A DNA stretch of 64,000 nucleotides from Polaribacter sejongensis (GTDB lineage: Bacteria; Bacteroidota; Bacteroidia; Flavobacteriales; Flavobacteriaceae): NCBI RefSeq assembly GCF_038024065.1, contig NZ_CP150667.1, positions 3,231,501-3,295,500 of the forward strand. The letters run 5' to 3'. Made by a program: the position numbers and the translations under genes. Below, piece by piece: positions 26,628 to 33,933 of the stretch. Numbering within the stretch: position 1 is the stretch's first letter; each line of letters begins with the position of its first letter. Below the pieces are notes generated by a model. That model ran no database searches. It had not been told where the DNA came from and was given only the letters and a program-made list of their open reading frames with translations.

Positions 26628-27725
26628 TCACTTTAACATTTTGTTAACACGCTGTGAAATTGCGGTTAAGGTTTCGTAAGGTATGGTTTCAGAAACATCA
26701 GCAATATGTTGTATCATTTCTTGATTATTAAAGATGATTACTTCATCACCTTCAGCACAATCAATTTTAGTAATATCTACCATAATCATGTCCATACAAA
26801 CATTACCAATAATGGGTGCTTTTTGATTATTTATAAGCACATAGCCCTTTTTATTTCCCAATCTTCTAGACAAACCATCTGCATGACCAATTGGTATTGT
26901 TGCTGTTTTGCTTTGTCTTTTGGCGGTATAAGCTCTGTTGTAGCCTACTGTTTCTCCTGGTTCTATAATATGAATTTGAGAAATAATAGATTTTAGATTA
27001 TGTGTATTTTTAAGTTGAGCAGTTTCTTTTTCATCATTACCAAAACCATACAAGCCAATACCAATTCTAACCATATTAAATTGTGCTTTTGGGTAGTTTA
27101 TTACGCCAGAAGTATTTAGAATATGTAACATTGGTTCGTATCCTAAATGTTTGTAGAATTGTTGTGCAATGTATGCAAAGTTATTTATTTGATTAATGGT
27201 AAAGTCTTGTTCCTCTAGATCTTCACTTGCAGCCAAGTGAGAAAATAAAGAAGCTACTTTTACGTGTGTTGTTTCCTTTAAATCAGCAATTATATTAGGA
27301 ATATCTGTATGCCAAAACCCTAATCTATTTAACCCTGTATTAAACTTTATGTGAACTGGGTAATTCATTAACGGAATTTCATCTGACAGTTTTAAAAAGG
27401 CATTAAAAATTTTAAAATTGTATAAACAAGGCTCTAATCTATAATCTACAACAGATTGTAAGTTTTGTGTATGTGGGTGTAAGACTAAAATAGGACTTTC
27501 TACACCAGCTTCACGCAAAGCAATTCCTTCATGAACATAAGCTACGGCAAAATAATCTACCTTATCTTCTAAAAATTTAGCAATTTGTGCGGCATCACTA
27601 CCGTAGGCAAAAGCTTTAACAACCGCTAAAATTTTTGTTTCTGGTTGTAATTTGCCTTTAAAATAATTTAGGTTATGCAATAGAGCATCTCCATCAATTT
27701 CTAAAACTGTAACATGGTTATTCAT
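26628..27725 (-). CDS. alr: Alanine racemase
   Basis: The 365-residue PLP enzyme provides D-alanine for peptidoglycan. The cofactor lysine is Lys37 (LAVVKAFAYG). The N-terminal TIM-barrel motifs (HIKFNTGLNRLGF) and the C-terminal beta domain (IIGNVCMDMIMVDIT) are clear. Where well-studied racemases have the catalytic tyrosine in IGYADG or IGYGDG, this protein reads IGHADG with His281. I believe this is shared by other Bacteroidota but it is worth checking. The gene starts 1 base after the tdk stop, so the two form an operon. Confidence 0.93.
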   Translation of the reverse strand: MNNHVTVLEIDGDALLHNLNYFKGKLQPETKILAVVKAFAYGSDAAQIAKFLEDKVDYFAVAYVHEGIALREAGVESPILVLHPHTQNLQSVVDYRLEPCLYNFKIFNAFLKLSDEIPLMNYPVHIKFNTGLNRLGFWHTDIPNIIADLKETTHVKVASLFSHLAASEDLEEQDFTINQINNFAYIAQQFYKHLGYEPMLHILNTSGVINYPKAQFNMVRIGIGLYGFGNDEKETAQLKNTHNLKSIISQIHIIEPGETVGYNRAYTAKRQSKTATIPIGHADGLSRRLGNKKGYVLINNQKAPIIGNVCMDMIMVDITKIDCAEGDEVIIFNNQEMIQHIADVSETIPYETLTAISQRVNKMLK

Positions 27726-28346
27726 TTATTCCTCAGTTGAATCAACATCTTTTTGTGTTAACATTTTTTGTTTTTGGAGTGCCTTGTAATATGCAGCTCT
27801 ACTTAAAGGCTCATATTCTTGGGTTTCTCCTAATAGCACTAAATCCTCATTTTGGGTTTTTCTAAAACTGTAATTTGCCAAGTTTCCTGTATGTGTGCAT
27901 ACTGCATGCACTTTGGTAACATATTCTGCAGTTGCCATTAAAGCAGGCATTGGACCAAATGGTTTTCCTTTAAAATCCATATCTAATCCAGCAACAATTA
28001 CTCGGACACCTCGGTTGGCGAGGTCGTTACAAACGGCAACAATTTCATCGTCAAAAAACTGAGCTTCATCAATACCAACAACATCAACATCAGTGGCTAA
28101 TAAGCGAATGTTAGATGCAACAGGTACAGGTGTGGAGCGAATTCTATTATCATTATGAGAAACTACTTCTTCTTCATCATAGCGTGTATCAACCGCAGGT
28201 TTAAAGATTTCTACGCGTTGTTTTGCAAATTGAGCACGTTTTAGTCTTCTAATCAATTCTTCTGTTTTACCAGAAAACATAGAGCCGCAAACTACTTCAA
28301 TCCAGCCAAATTGTTCTGAATGATTTACTGTATTTTCGAGAAACAT
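27726..28346 (-). CDS. tdk: Thymidine kinase
   Basis: The 206-residue salvage enzyme phosphorylates thymidine. The P-loop is GSMFSGKT (about 21-28), the DEAQF motif ([13 protein letters not shown]) follows, and the substrate lasso is near [13 protein letters not shown]. Type II kinases normally carry four zinc-binding residues (CxxC and CRxC/H); here only the first Cys is kept (AVCTHTG) and the second pair is replaced by SRAAY. The zinc knuckle is therefore degenerate. It is followed directly by alr. Confidence 0.94.
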   Translation of the reverse strand: MFLENTVNHSEQFGWIEVVCGSMFSGKTEELIRRLKRAQFAKQRVEIFKPAVDTRYDEEEVVSHNDNRIRSTPVPVASNIRLLATDVDVVGIDEAQFFDDEIVAVCNDLANRGVRVIVAGLDMDFKGKPFGPMPALMATAEYVTKVHAVCTHTGNLANYSFRKTQNEDLVLLGETQEYEPLSRAAYYKALQKQKMLTQKDVDSTEE

Positions 28347-28446
28347 TTTGTAATTTTAGGCGTTAGAATATTAAATTTGATGTTACTTTGAATTTCAACA
28401 AATTTAGGAATATTTACGAGGAAAAAATAACTTCAACTTACAACTT

Positions 28447-29373
28447 ATGCACAAAAAATTAGAAGCCGATTTAATGAGTTTAGCACACAGCATTTTGCAA
28501 TTAAAAAATAAAGAAGATGTGTTTGCTTTAAAAGAAAAATCGAAAGAAATTTATGAGAAATTATCTTTATTAGCTTTTGTAGAGGAATATATAAACACAA
28601 CACCCAATTTAGAAGTAACAAAAGATGAATTAATTGAAAATGTAGAAAAAGGAATCGCATTAAAAGAAGAACAAGAAGTTGTTTCGGTTGATATTGAGTC
28701 GGTTAAAGAAGATATTGAAGAAGAAATAGTAACGCTTTATGAAATAGAAGAAGAGGAAGTAACTTTACCTGTTGAAGACCAAATTGAGGAAGAGCTAATT
28801 GAAGAAGAATTAATTGAGGAAGAATTGGCAGAGGAGTTAGTGATAGAAGAAGCAGAAGAAGATGCCGAAGAGGAAATTGAAGAACAGATAGAAGAAGAGA
28901 TTGAAGAGGAGGTGAAAGAAGAAGTGAAGGTTGTAGTTGAAGAAATTATAGAACAACCTTTTGATGAAATAGAAGATATTATATTTGCAGAACCAGAGAC
29001 AGTTGAAGTAAAGGAAGAAGTTAAAATTGAAGAAAGTAAGACTTTATCTTTAGAAGAAGAGTTGCAAGACACTATCTCTGTAGATCAAATGGCTACTTTA
29101 TTTGATATTCCTGTTGCTGCACCAAAATCATTAAATGATAAATTTTCTGCCAATATTCAAATAGGTTTAAATGATAGAATTGCCTTTGTAAAGAATTTGT
29201 TTGATGGGAGTCAAGAAGATTTTAATAGAGTAGTTTCTCAATTAAATACGTACGGAACCGAAAAGGAAGCTTTAAAATTTATCAATAAAATGGTAAAACC
29301 AGATTACGACTGGTCTACTCAACAAGAATTAGAAGCTCGTTTTATAGAAATTGTAGAACGTAAATTTGCATAA
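28447..29373 (+). CDS. Conserved acidic protein with glutamate-rich middle
   Basis: The 308-residue protein has no signal peptide. Residues 1-60 form a helical start (LEADLMSLAHSILQLKNKED), residues about 70-200 are a very glutamate-rich low-complexity stretch that would be disordered or coiled, and residues about 205-308 form a conserved-looking domain (LNDRIAFVKNLFDGSQEDFN, ending LEARFIEIVERKFA). I recall similar proteins in other Flavobacteriaceae without known function. The acidic stretch also gives a serine-rich antisense frame that is not a gene. It is divergent from tdk and followed by its own terminator. Confidence 0.75.
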   Translation: MHKKLEADLMSLAHSILQLKNKEDVFALKEKSKEIYEKLSLLAFVEEYINTTPNLEVTKDELIENVEKGIALKEEQEVVSVDIESVKEDIEEEIVTLYEIEEEEVTLPVEDQIEEELIEEELIEEELAEELVIEEAEEDAEEEIEEQIEEEIEEEVKEEVKVVVEEIIEQPFDEIEDIIFAEPETVEVKEEVKIEESKTLSLEEELQDTISVDQMATLFDIPVAAPKSLNDKFSANIQIGLNDRIAFVKNLFDGSQEDFNRVVSQLNTYGTEKEALKFINKMVKPDYDWSTQQELEARFIEIVERKFA

Positions 29374-29386
29374 TTTTTTTTAAATG

Positions 29387-29431
29387 TAGCGCCGCAAATA
29401 TTTTTATAAAACAGTATTATTTGCTGCGCTA
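29387..29431 (+). terminator. Terminator after the acidic protein gene
   Basis: TAGCGCCGCAAATA pairs with TATTTGCTGCGCTA over 14 bases with one mismatch and is followed by TTTTATT. It ends the transcript starting upstream of 28447. Confidence 0.7.
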
Positions 29432-29465
29432 TTTTATTAATTAAATCCAGAAAACAGGACAACTC

Positions 29466-30449
29466 TTGAAACCAATTTTAATACATACACATTTTCATAA
29501 ACGAAGAACCGGAGTTACTAGAAGTATAGAAAACGTGCTTCCTTTTTTTGAAAAGGAATATGAAACCTATATTTATGGTTATAATGTGGAAGGGAAAAAA
29601 ATTACAACTTCAAAATTAAAGAAACTTCTTTTTTCTGATCGAGAAGTTGTTGTGCATTGTCATAGAAATAATGAAATAATGAGAATGTTATTTCTACGTT
29701 TTTTAGGTGCAAAGTTTACCTTGATTGCAACACGTCATGCAGAAACTACGCCGTCTGGTTTAACTTTAAAATTATTAAAAAAAGCAGATAAAGTGGTAAC
29801 ACTCATAGAAAGTATGAGTAAAAACTTAGGTATAAAAAATACCATTGTTGGTCATGGAGTAAATGTGGATTTGTTTTCTCCTAAAAAGGATGTTACTTTA
29901 GAAAACATTCAGCAAGAAAATATTATTTTATGTGCAGGGAGAGTTCGAAAAGCAAAAGGGCAAGTAGTTTTATTAGAAGCAGCTAAGGTTTTAAAAGACC
30001 ATAAAAACTGGGCTTTGGTAATAGTTGGTAAAGTAGATAAACCCGTTTTTTTAGAGGAATTAAAAACGATTTCTAAAAAACATCATATTGCAGATCAAGT
30101 ATATTTTGTAGATGAAACATCAGATATTGTTTCTTATTATCAAGCTTCAAAAATTGCTGTTGTACCTAGTTTTTCAGAAGGATTTTCTTTAGTAACTGCA
30201 GAAGCTATGTCTTGTGGATGTTCTGTAATTGCAACTAAAAATGTGGGAGTCCATTCTTCATTAATAGACAATCAAAAGAATGGTTATTTGGTTGAAGCAG
30301 GAAATATCTCTGAATTAGAAAAACTTTTATCTCAGTCATTAAATAGTGAAATTCCACTTCTAGGTAAAGAAGCAAGAGAAGAAATTCTAAAAAATTGGAG
30401 TGCAGAAAAAGAAGCAGAAAACTTAATAAAAGTATATCAATCCAATTAA
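29466..30449 (+). CDS. Family-4-type glycosyltransferase
   Basis: The 327-residue GT-B enzyme transfers a sugar, likely to a cell-surface glycan. The C-terminal nucleotide-sugar domain shows LCAGRVRKAKGQVVLLEA and the EX7E motif in SFSEGFSLVTAEAMSCG. The start is a TTG codon at 29466; there is no in-frame ATG upstream and the N-terminus from it (MKPILIHTHFHKRRTGVTRS) looks complete. It is short of the typical 360-380 residues. It is followed 17 bases later by a small membrane-protein gene. Confidence 0.88.
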   Translation: MKPILIHTHFHKRRTGVTRSIENVLPFFEKEYETYIYGYNVEGKKITTSKLKKLLFSDREVVVHCHRNNEIMRMLFLRFLGAKFTLIATRHAETTPSGLTLKLLKKADKVVTLIESMSKNLGIKNTIVGHGVNVDLFSPKKDVTLENIQQENIILCAGRVRKAKGQVVLLEAAKVLKDHKNWALVIVGKVDKPVFLEELKTISKKHHIADQVYFVDETSDIVSYYQASKIAVVPSFSEGFSLVTAEAMSCGCSVIATKNVGVHSSLIDNQKNGYLVEAGNISELEKLLSQSLNSEIPLLGKEAREEILKNWSAEKEAENLIKVYQSN

Positions 30450-30466
30450 CCAAAACTACATTTAAA

Positions 30467-30940
30467 ATGAAAAAACTAATTTTTACAATTGTCTTATCAG
30501 TTTTTGCATTATCCTTTGCGAATGCTCAAAAAATCGAAACAAAAAAAGTATTTGGAGGTTATATCTTTTCTCAAAATGACTCAAACTTAACTTTAAGTCA
30601 AATGCAAGAAGTAATGAAAGACAACAAACAAGCTTTTGAATTAATGAAATCTGCAAAATCAAATCAGACTTGGGGAATGATTTTAGGTGTTGCAGGTGGT
30701 GGTTTAGTTGGGTTTCCTGTAGGAACTGCAATTGGCGGAGGAGAACCAAAATGGGCTTTAGTAGGAGTAGGAGCAGCCTTCATTGTAGCGTCAATTCCTA
30801 TTGTAAAAGCCGTTAATAGAAAAACAAAAGAAGCTGTAGATTTATATAATGTAGATGTTCCAAGTGTAAGTTCTAACCTTAATCCGTCTTTTAATTTTAG
30901 TGTAAAAGGGGCTTCTATGGGGATTTCTATGAGTTTTTAA
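30467..30940 (+). CDS. Small exported protein with glycine-rich membrane segments
   Basis: The product is 157 residues from the ATG at 30467, chosen because the signal peptide (MKKLIFTIVLSVFALSFANA) begins there; the longer frame from 30395 would start inside the glycosyltransferase gene. The mature part has two hydrophobic glycine-rich stretches (about 70-90, GMILGVAGGGLVGFPVGTAI, and 97-115), and ends in FNFSVKGASMGISMSF, beta-strand-like. No family recognised. Envelope location is likely from the signal. Confidence 0.7.
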   Translation: MKKLIFTIVLSVFALSFANAQKIETKKVFGGYIFSQNDSNLTLSQMQEVMKDNKQAFELMKSAKSNQTWGMILGVAGGGLVGFPVGTAIGGGEPKWALVGVGAAFIVASIPIVKAVNRKTKEAVDLYNVDVPSVSSNLNPSFNFSVKGASMGISMSF

Positions 30941-31008
30941 TAACTCCAATTTTTAAACAATTGTAACAAATGTAGTTGGTGGTCGTCTTCAATTTAAAAC
31001 CGACTAAC

Positions 31009-31485
31009 ATGAAACATTTAGCAATAATTTTTTTCTCACTTTTTATAACTGCAATTTCTGCACAAGATGCAGCATTTCAAAATTTCTATAATTCAAATAA
31101 AGAAAAATCTACTTTTTCTATCAATTTATCAGCTTCTTTGGCTGGTTCATTTTTAGATAATGAAGAAGATGACGATTTAATGAACATCATTAGAAAATCG
31201 AGTGATTTTAAATTGATGATTTTCAATAATGAAGATAGCAATCTTTCCAAGGATTTTAGAAAATTCGGGAGAAAAAATAACCTAAAAACACTTGCTAGAG
31301 TAAAAGAAAACGGAAGTAAAGCTGAATTGTTTTTTATAGAAGAAGGCAAGTATATTAGAGAAATAATTATAAGAGCAAACAGCGACTCAGATAAAATGGT
31401 GCTTTTTGGTTTAAAAACTAAAATTACACACGATGAATTAGCGGCAATGATTTCTTCATCAGATTTAAAGGTTTCATCAAATTAA
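31009..31485 (+). CDS. DUF4252 exported protein
   Basis: The product is 158 residues from the ATG at 31009, where the signal peptide MKHLAIIFFSLFITAISAQ begins. The mature sequence (FQNFYNSNKEKSTFSINLSA, an acidic stretch, then the LMIFNNEDSNLSKDFRKF segment) fits DUF4252, a family found in Bacteroidota and often near extracytoplasmic sigma factors. None is present here. The role is unknown. A bidirectional hairpin separates it from the converging ArsC-family gene. Confidence 0.8.
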   Translation: MKHLAIIFFSLFITAISAQDAAFQNFYNSNKEKSTFSINLSASLAGSFLDNEEDDDLMNIIRKSSDFKLMIFNNEDSNLSKDFRKFGRKNNLKTLARVKENGSKAELFFIEEGKYIREIIIRANSDSDKMVLFGLKTKITHDELAAMISSSDLKVSSN

Positions 31486-31497
31486 AAAACAAGAATA

Positions 31498-31528
31498 AAA
31501 AGAGAAGGTTTAACTAATCTTCTCTTTT
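31498..31528. terminator. Bidirectional terminator overlapping the arsC-like stop codon
   Basis: AAAAGAGAAGGTT pairs with AATCTTCTCTTTT in a 13-bp stem with one G-T wobble. The loop side contains the stop codon of the minus-strand gene at 31510. It serves both converging transcripts. Confidence 0.8.
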
Positions 31529-31857
31529 AAAGCTTCAATTACTTTTTTACTATTTCCAATAAAAATTTCTTTATCAACAATAAAAACCGGACGCTTTAAA
31601 AACGTGTATTCATCCAAAAGAAACTGTCTATAATCAGACTCAGACAACATTTGGTTTTTTAAATCCATAGATTTATACAACTTTGCACGTTTATTAAAAA
31701 GTGCTTCATAACTACCGGAAAGGGCATACATTTCTTCTAATTGAGCTGCAGTAACGTTGTTTGCTTTAATTTCTTGTCGTTCAAAACCATCGGTATTTAC
31801 CTCTTTTAAAATTCTTCGGCAAGTATCACAAGTTTGTAAAAAATAGACTTTCTTCAT
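31510..31857 (-). CDS. ArsC/Spx-family thioredoxin-fold protein
   Basis: The 115-residue protein has the CxxC motif at Cys10-Cys13 (QTCDTCRRIL) at the start of a thioredoxin fold and the ArsC-family C-terminal segment (LKRPVFIVDKEIFIGN). Arsenate reductases of this family and Spx-like regulators are not separable by eye; there is no arsenic-resistance gene nearby, so a general redox role is at least as likely. Cytoplasmic. Confidence 0.85.
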   Translation of the reverse strand: MKKVYFLQTCDTCRRILKEVNTDGFERQEIKANNVTAAQLEEMYALSGSYEALFNKRAKLYKSMDLKNQMLSESDYRQFLLDEYTFLKRPVFIVDKEIFIGNSKKVIEALKEKIS

Positions 31858-31867
31858 TTTTATAGAT

Positions 31868-31875
31868 TATATTTA
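31868..31875 (+). promoter_or_regulatory. -7-like box TATATTTA for the DinB-family gene
   Basis: TATATTTA matches seven of eight positions of TAnnTTTG, 23 bases before the start at 31899, in the divergent region with the ArsC-family gene. Confidence 0.3.
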
Positions 31876-31898
31876 CATCTCCAAAATTACACAAAAAA

Positions 31899-32354
31899 AT
31901 GAACATACAATTCGATCTTTTAAGAACATCTCGCACACTAGTTTTAAAAGAATTAGAGGGCTTAACTTTAGAGCAAATCCATACAATTCCTGCAGGTTTT
32001 AAAAACAATATTGCTTGGAATGTGGCACATTTAGTGGTTACACAACAACTTTTAAACTACAAATTAGCAGATTTAAACTGTTTGTGTCCAGATGAGTTAA
32101 TTGAAGATTATAAAAAAGGAACGGTACCAACAAAGACTTTTACAGAAGAGGAGTTCGAAGAAGTTAAAGAGTTGCTTTTAGGTTTACCAGACACTTTACA
32201 AGAGGATTATGAAGCTGGTATTTTTGAGAATTTTGCAGAATACCCAACAAGCACTGGTTTTGTACTAAATTCTATAGAAGCTGCTATTTCTTTTAACAAT
32301 TTTCACGAAGGAATTCACTATGGAATTATAAGATCTATCAAGAAATTTTTATAG
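31899..32354 (+). CDS. DinB-family four-helix protein
   Basis: The 151-residue protein has the DinB/YfiT four-helix-bundle pattern with histidine metal-ligand candidates in NVAHLVVTQQ and in the C-terminal FHEGIHYGIIRSI. Family members include metal-dependent thiol transferases, so a detoxification role is possible. Its specific substrate cannot be read. It is divergent from the ArsC-family gene, suggesting a shared redox or thiol context, but this is inference. Confidence 0.85.
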   Translation: MNIQFDLLRTSRTLVLKELEGLTLEQIHTIPAGFKNNIAWNVAHLVVTQQLLNYKLADLNCLCPDELIEDYKKGTVPTKTFTEEEFEEVKELLLGLPDTLQEDYEAGIFENFAEYPTSTGFVLNSIEAAISFNNFHEGIHYGIIRSIKKFL

Positions 32355-32400
32355 GTTTATTAGAAGCTATTTCCAGCTTTTCGTTATATCTTTTTATAGC

Positions 32401-32443
32401 TGTCATTGCGAATCACACTTTTTCTGTGAGATTCGCAATCTCA
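32401..32443. repeat. Hairpin-forming intergenic repeat before metB
   Basis: GCGAATC (32408-32414) and GATTCGC (32430-32436) form a seven-bp stem extended by three further pairs past one mismatch, preceded by GTCATT and followed by AATCTCAT, wording shared with the 17209 and 51952 elements. Downstream, AAAAAGGATGCC at 32477 looks like a fragment of another family repeat. No gene is seen between 32355 and 32556. Confidence 0.45.
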
Positions 32444-32556
32444 TAGCTTAAAATAGATTTTCCTCATTATAGGTTATAAAAAGGATGCCACTTCAATCTG
32501 GGCTAAACTAGTTTGCTAACTTATAGCAATATAAAATTACCAATACATTTTTAAAG

Positions 32557-33705
32557 ATGAAATTCAATACAAAAACTATTCACGGAGGTCAAAAACCAGA
32601 AGAAACTACTGGAGCAGTAATGCCTCCAGTTTTTTTAACATCTACTTTTGCAAAAACGAGTCCTACAGAACATAAAGGATTCGAATACTCAAGAGGAGGA
32701 AACCCAACAAGAGCTGCTTTAGAAAATAGTTTAGCATCTTTAGAAAATGGAACACACGGATTTGCATTTGCATCTGGTTTGGCAGCAATAGATGCTGTTT
32801 TGCGTTTATTAAATCCGGGTGATGAAATTATTGCAGGAGACGATTTGTATGGAGGAAGTTATAGAATGTTTACCAAATTATTTCAAAAATACGGGTTAGA
32901 GTTTTCTTTTGTAAACATGGACGATGTTACAAACATTACAGATGCCATTACAGAAAATACAAAACTAGTTTGGATAGAAACACCTACAAATCCGTTGATG
33001 AAAATTGCCGATATAAAAGCAATTTCATCAGCTGTAAAAGATGTTGATTCAACTATTTTAATAGGGGTAGATAATACCTTTGCAACACCTTACTTACAGC
33101 AACCTTTAGACTTAGGAACAGATATTGTAATGCATTCTGCTACAAAATATTTAGGTGGTCATAGTGATTTAATTATGGGAGCTTTGGTTGTAAAAGATAA
33201 AAAGTTGGCAGAAGACATTCATTTTATTCAATCTGCAGCAGGAGCAATTGCTGGTCCGATGGATTCTTTTTTAGCATTAAGAGGTATAAAAACCTTACAT
33301 ATAAGAATGCAACGTCATTGCGAAAACGGAATTGCAGTAGCTAAATTTCTAGAAAAGCATCCGAAAGTTAGTCAAGTTTATTATCCTGGTTTAGAAAAGC
33401 ATCCAAATTATGAATTGGCAAAAAGTCAAATGAACGGTTTTGGCGGAATGGTATCTTTCCGATTAAAAGAGGAGACACAAGAAGCAGCGTATGCATTTTT
33501 AGAAAATACTAAAATATTTACGTTGGCAGAATCTTTAGGTGGCGTAGAGAGTTTATCTAATCATCCAATAACAATGTCTCATGGTTCTATGCCAGAAGAA
33601 CAAAAACAAAGAGTGGGAATTACAAATTCTTTAATTCGTTTAAGTGTTGGTATAGAAGATATAGAAGATATACTTGCTGATTTAGAACAAGCATTAAAAG
33701 CATAA
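32557..33705 (+). CDS. metB: Trans-sulphuration PLP enzyme (cystathionine gamma-synthase/lyase type)
   Basis: The 382-residue PLP enzyme acts in cysteine-methionine interconversion. The cofactor lysine is Lys197 (MHSATKYLGGHSD), and FEYSRGGNPTRAALE, WIETPTNPLMKI and ESLGGVESLSNHPITMSHGS are Cys/Met-metabolism family motifs. Synthase (MetB) and lyase activities are not separable by eye. It is monocistronic, with a terminator overlapping its stop codon. Confidence 0.9.
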   Translation: MKFNTKTIHGGQKPEETTGAVMPPVFLTSTFAKTSPTEHKGFEYSRGGNPTRAALENSLASLENGTHGFAFASGLAAIDAVLRLLNPGDEIIAGDDLYGGSYRMFTKLFQKYGLEFSFVNMDDVTNITDAITENTKLVWIETPTNPLMKIADIKAISSAVKDVDSTILIGVDNTFATPYLQQPLDLGTDIVMHSATKYLGGHSDLIMGALVVKDKKLAEDIHFIQSAAGAIAGPMDSFLALRGIKTLHIRMQRHCENGIAVAKFLEKHPKVSQVYYPGLEKHPNYELAKSQMNGFGGMVSFRLKEETQEAAYAFLENTKIFTLAESLGGVESLSNHPITMSHGSMPEEQKQRVGITNSLIRLSVGIEDIEDILADLEQALKA

Positions 33706-33733
33706 AAAAAAGAGCCAATTGGCTCTTTTTTTT
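33704..33733 (+). terminator. Terminator of metB
   Basis: The A run joined to AGAGCC pairs with GGCTCT joined to a T run, 13 bp in all with loop AATT. The left arm begins inside the TAA stop codon. Confidence 0.9.
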
Positions 33734-33924
33734 GTCAATCTGAATTTATTTCAGATTGTTATAATTTTCGAATTTCAGTAAGTTGAGATACTGAAACAAG
33801 TTCAGTATGACAAGATGGAATCCTTTTTAGAAAGCCTTTTTATGTCAATCTGAATTTATTTCAGATTCTTATGAAGATTGAATTTTAGAAATTTGAGATG
33901 CTAAAACAAGTTTAGCATCTCAAG
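33733..33924. repeat. Two tandem hairpin repeats with compensatory changes
   Basis: Copy A (33733-33812) and copy B (33842-33924) share the 21-base palindrome AATCTGAA-TTTAT-TTCAGATT and a second hairpin with loop ACAAG. The second stem reads ATACTGAA/TTCAGTAT in A (33788-33808) and TGAGATGCTAAA/TTTAGCATCTCA in B (33894-33922, 12 bp). Two base pairs have changed on both sides (A-T to G-C and G-C to A-T). The region between metB and the minus-strand lipoprotein holds nothing else. Confidence 0.7.
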
Positions 33925-33933
33925 TTTTTATAC

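Noticed and set aside
28737..29072. Serine-rich open frame on the minus strand
   Set aside because: It is the complement of the glutamate-rich stretch (GAA codons give TTC/TCT codons) of the real gene at 28447.
30395..30466. N-terminal extension of the small exported protein
   Set aside because: It overlaps the glycosyltransferase gene and hides the clear signal peptide that begins at 30467.
31009..31485. ECF sigma factor expected beside DUF4252
   Set aside because: No sigma factor or anti-sigma frame is present in the neighbouring 3 kb.
31510..31857. Arsenic-resistance operon
   Set aside because: Only the ArsC-like fold is present; there is no arsenite pump or ArsR regulator.
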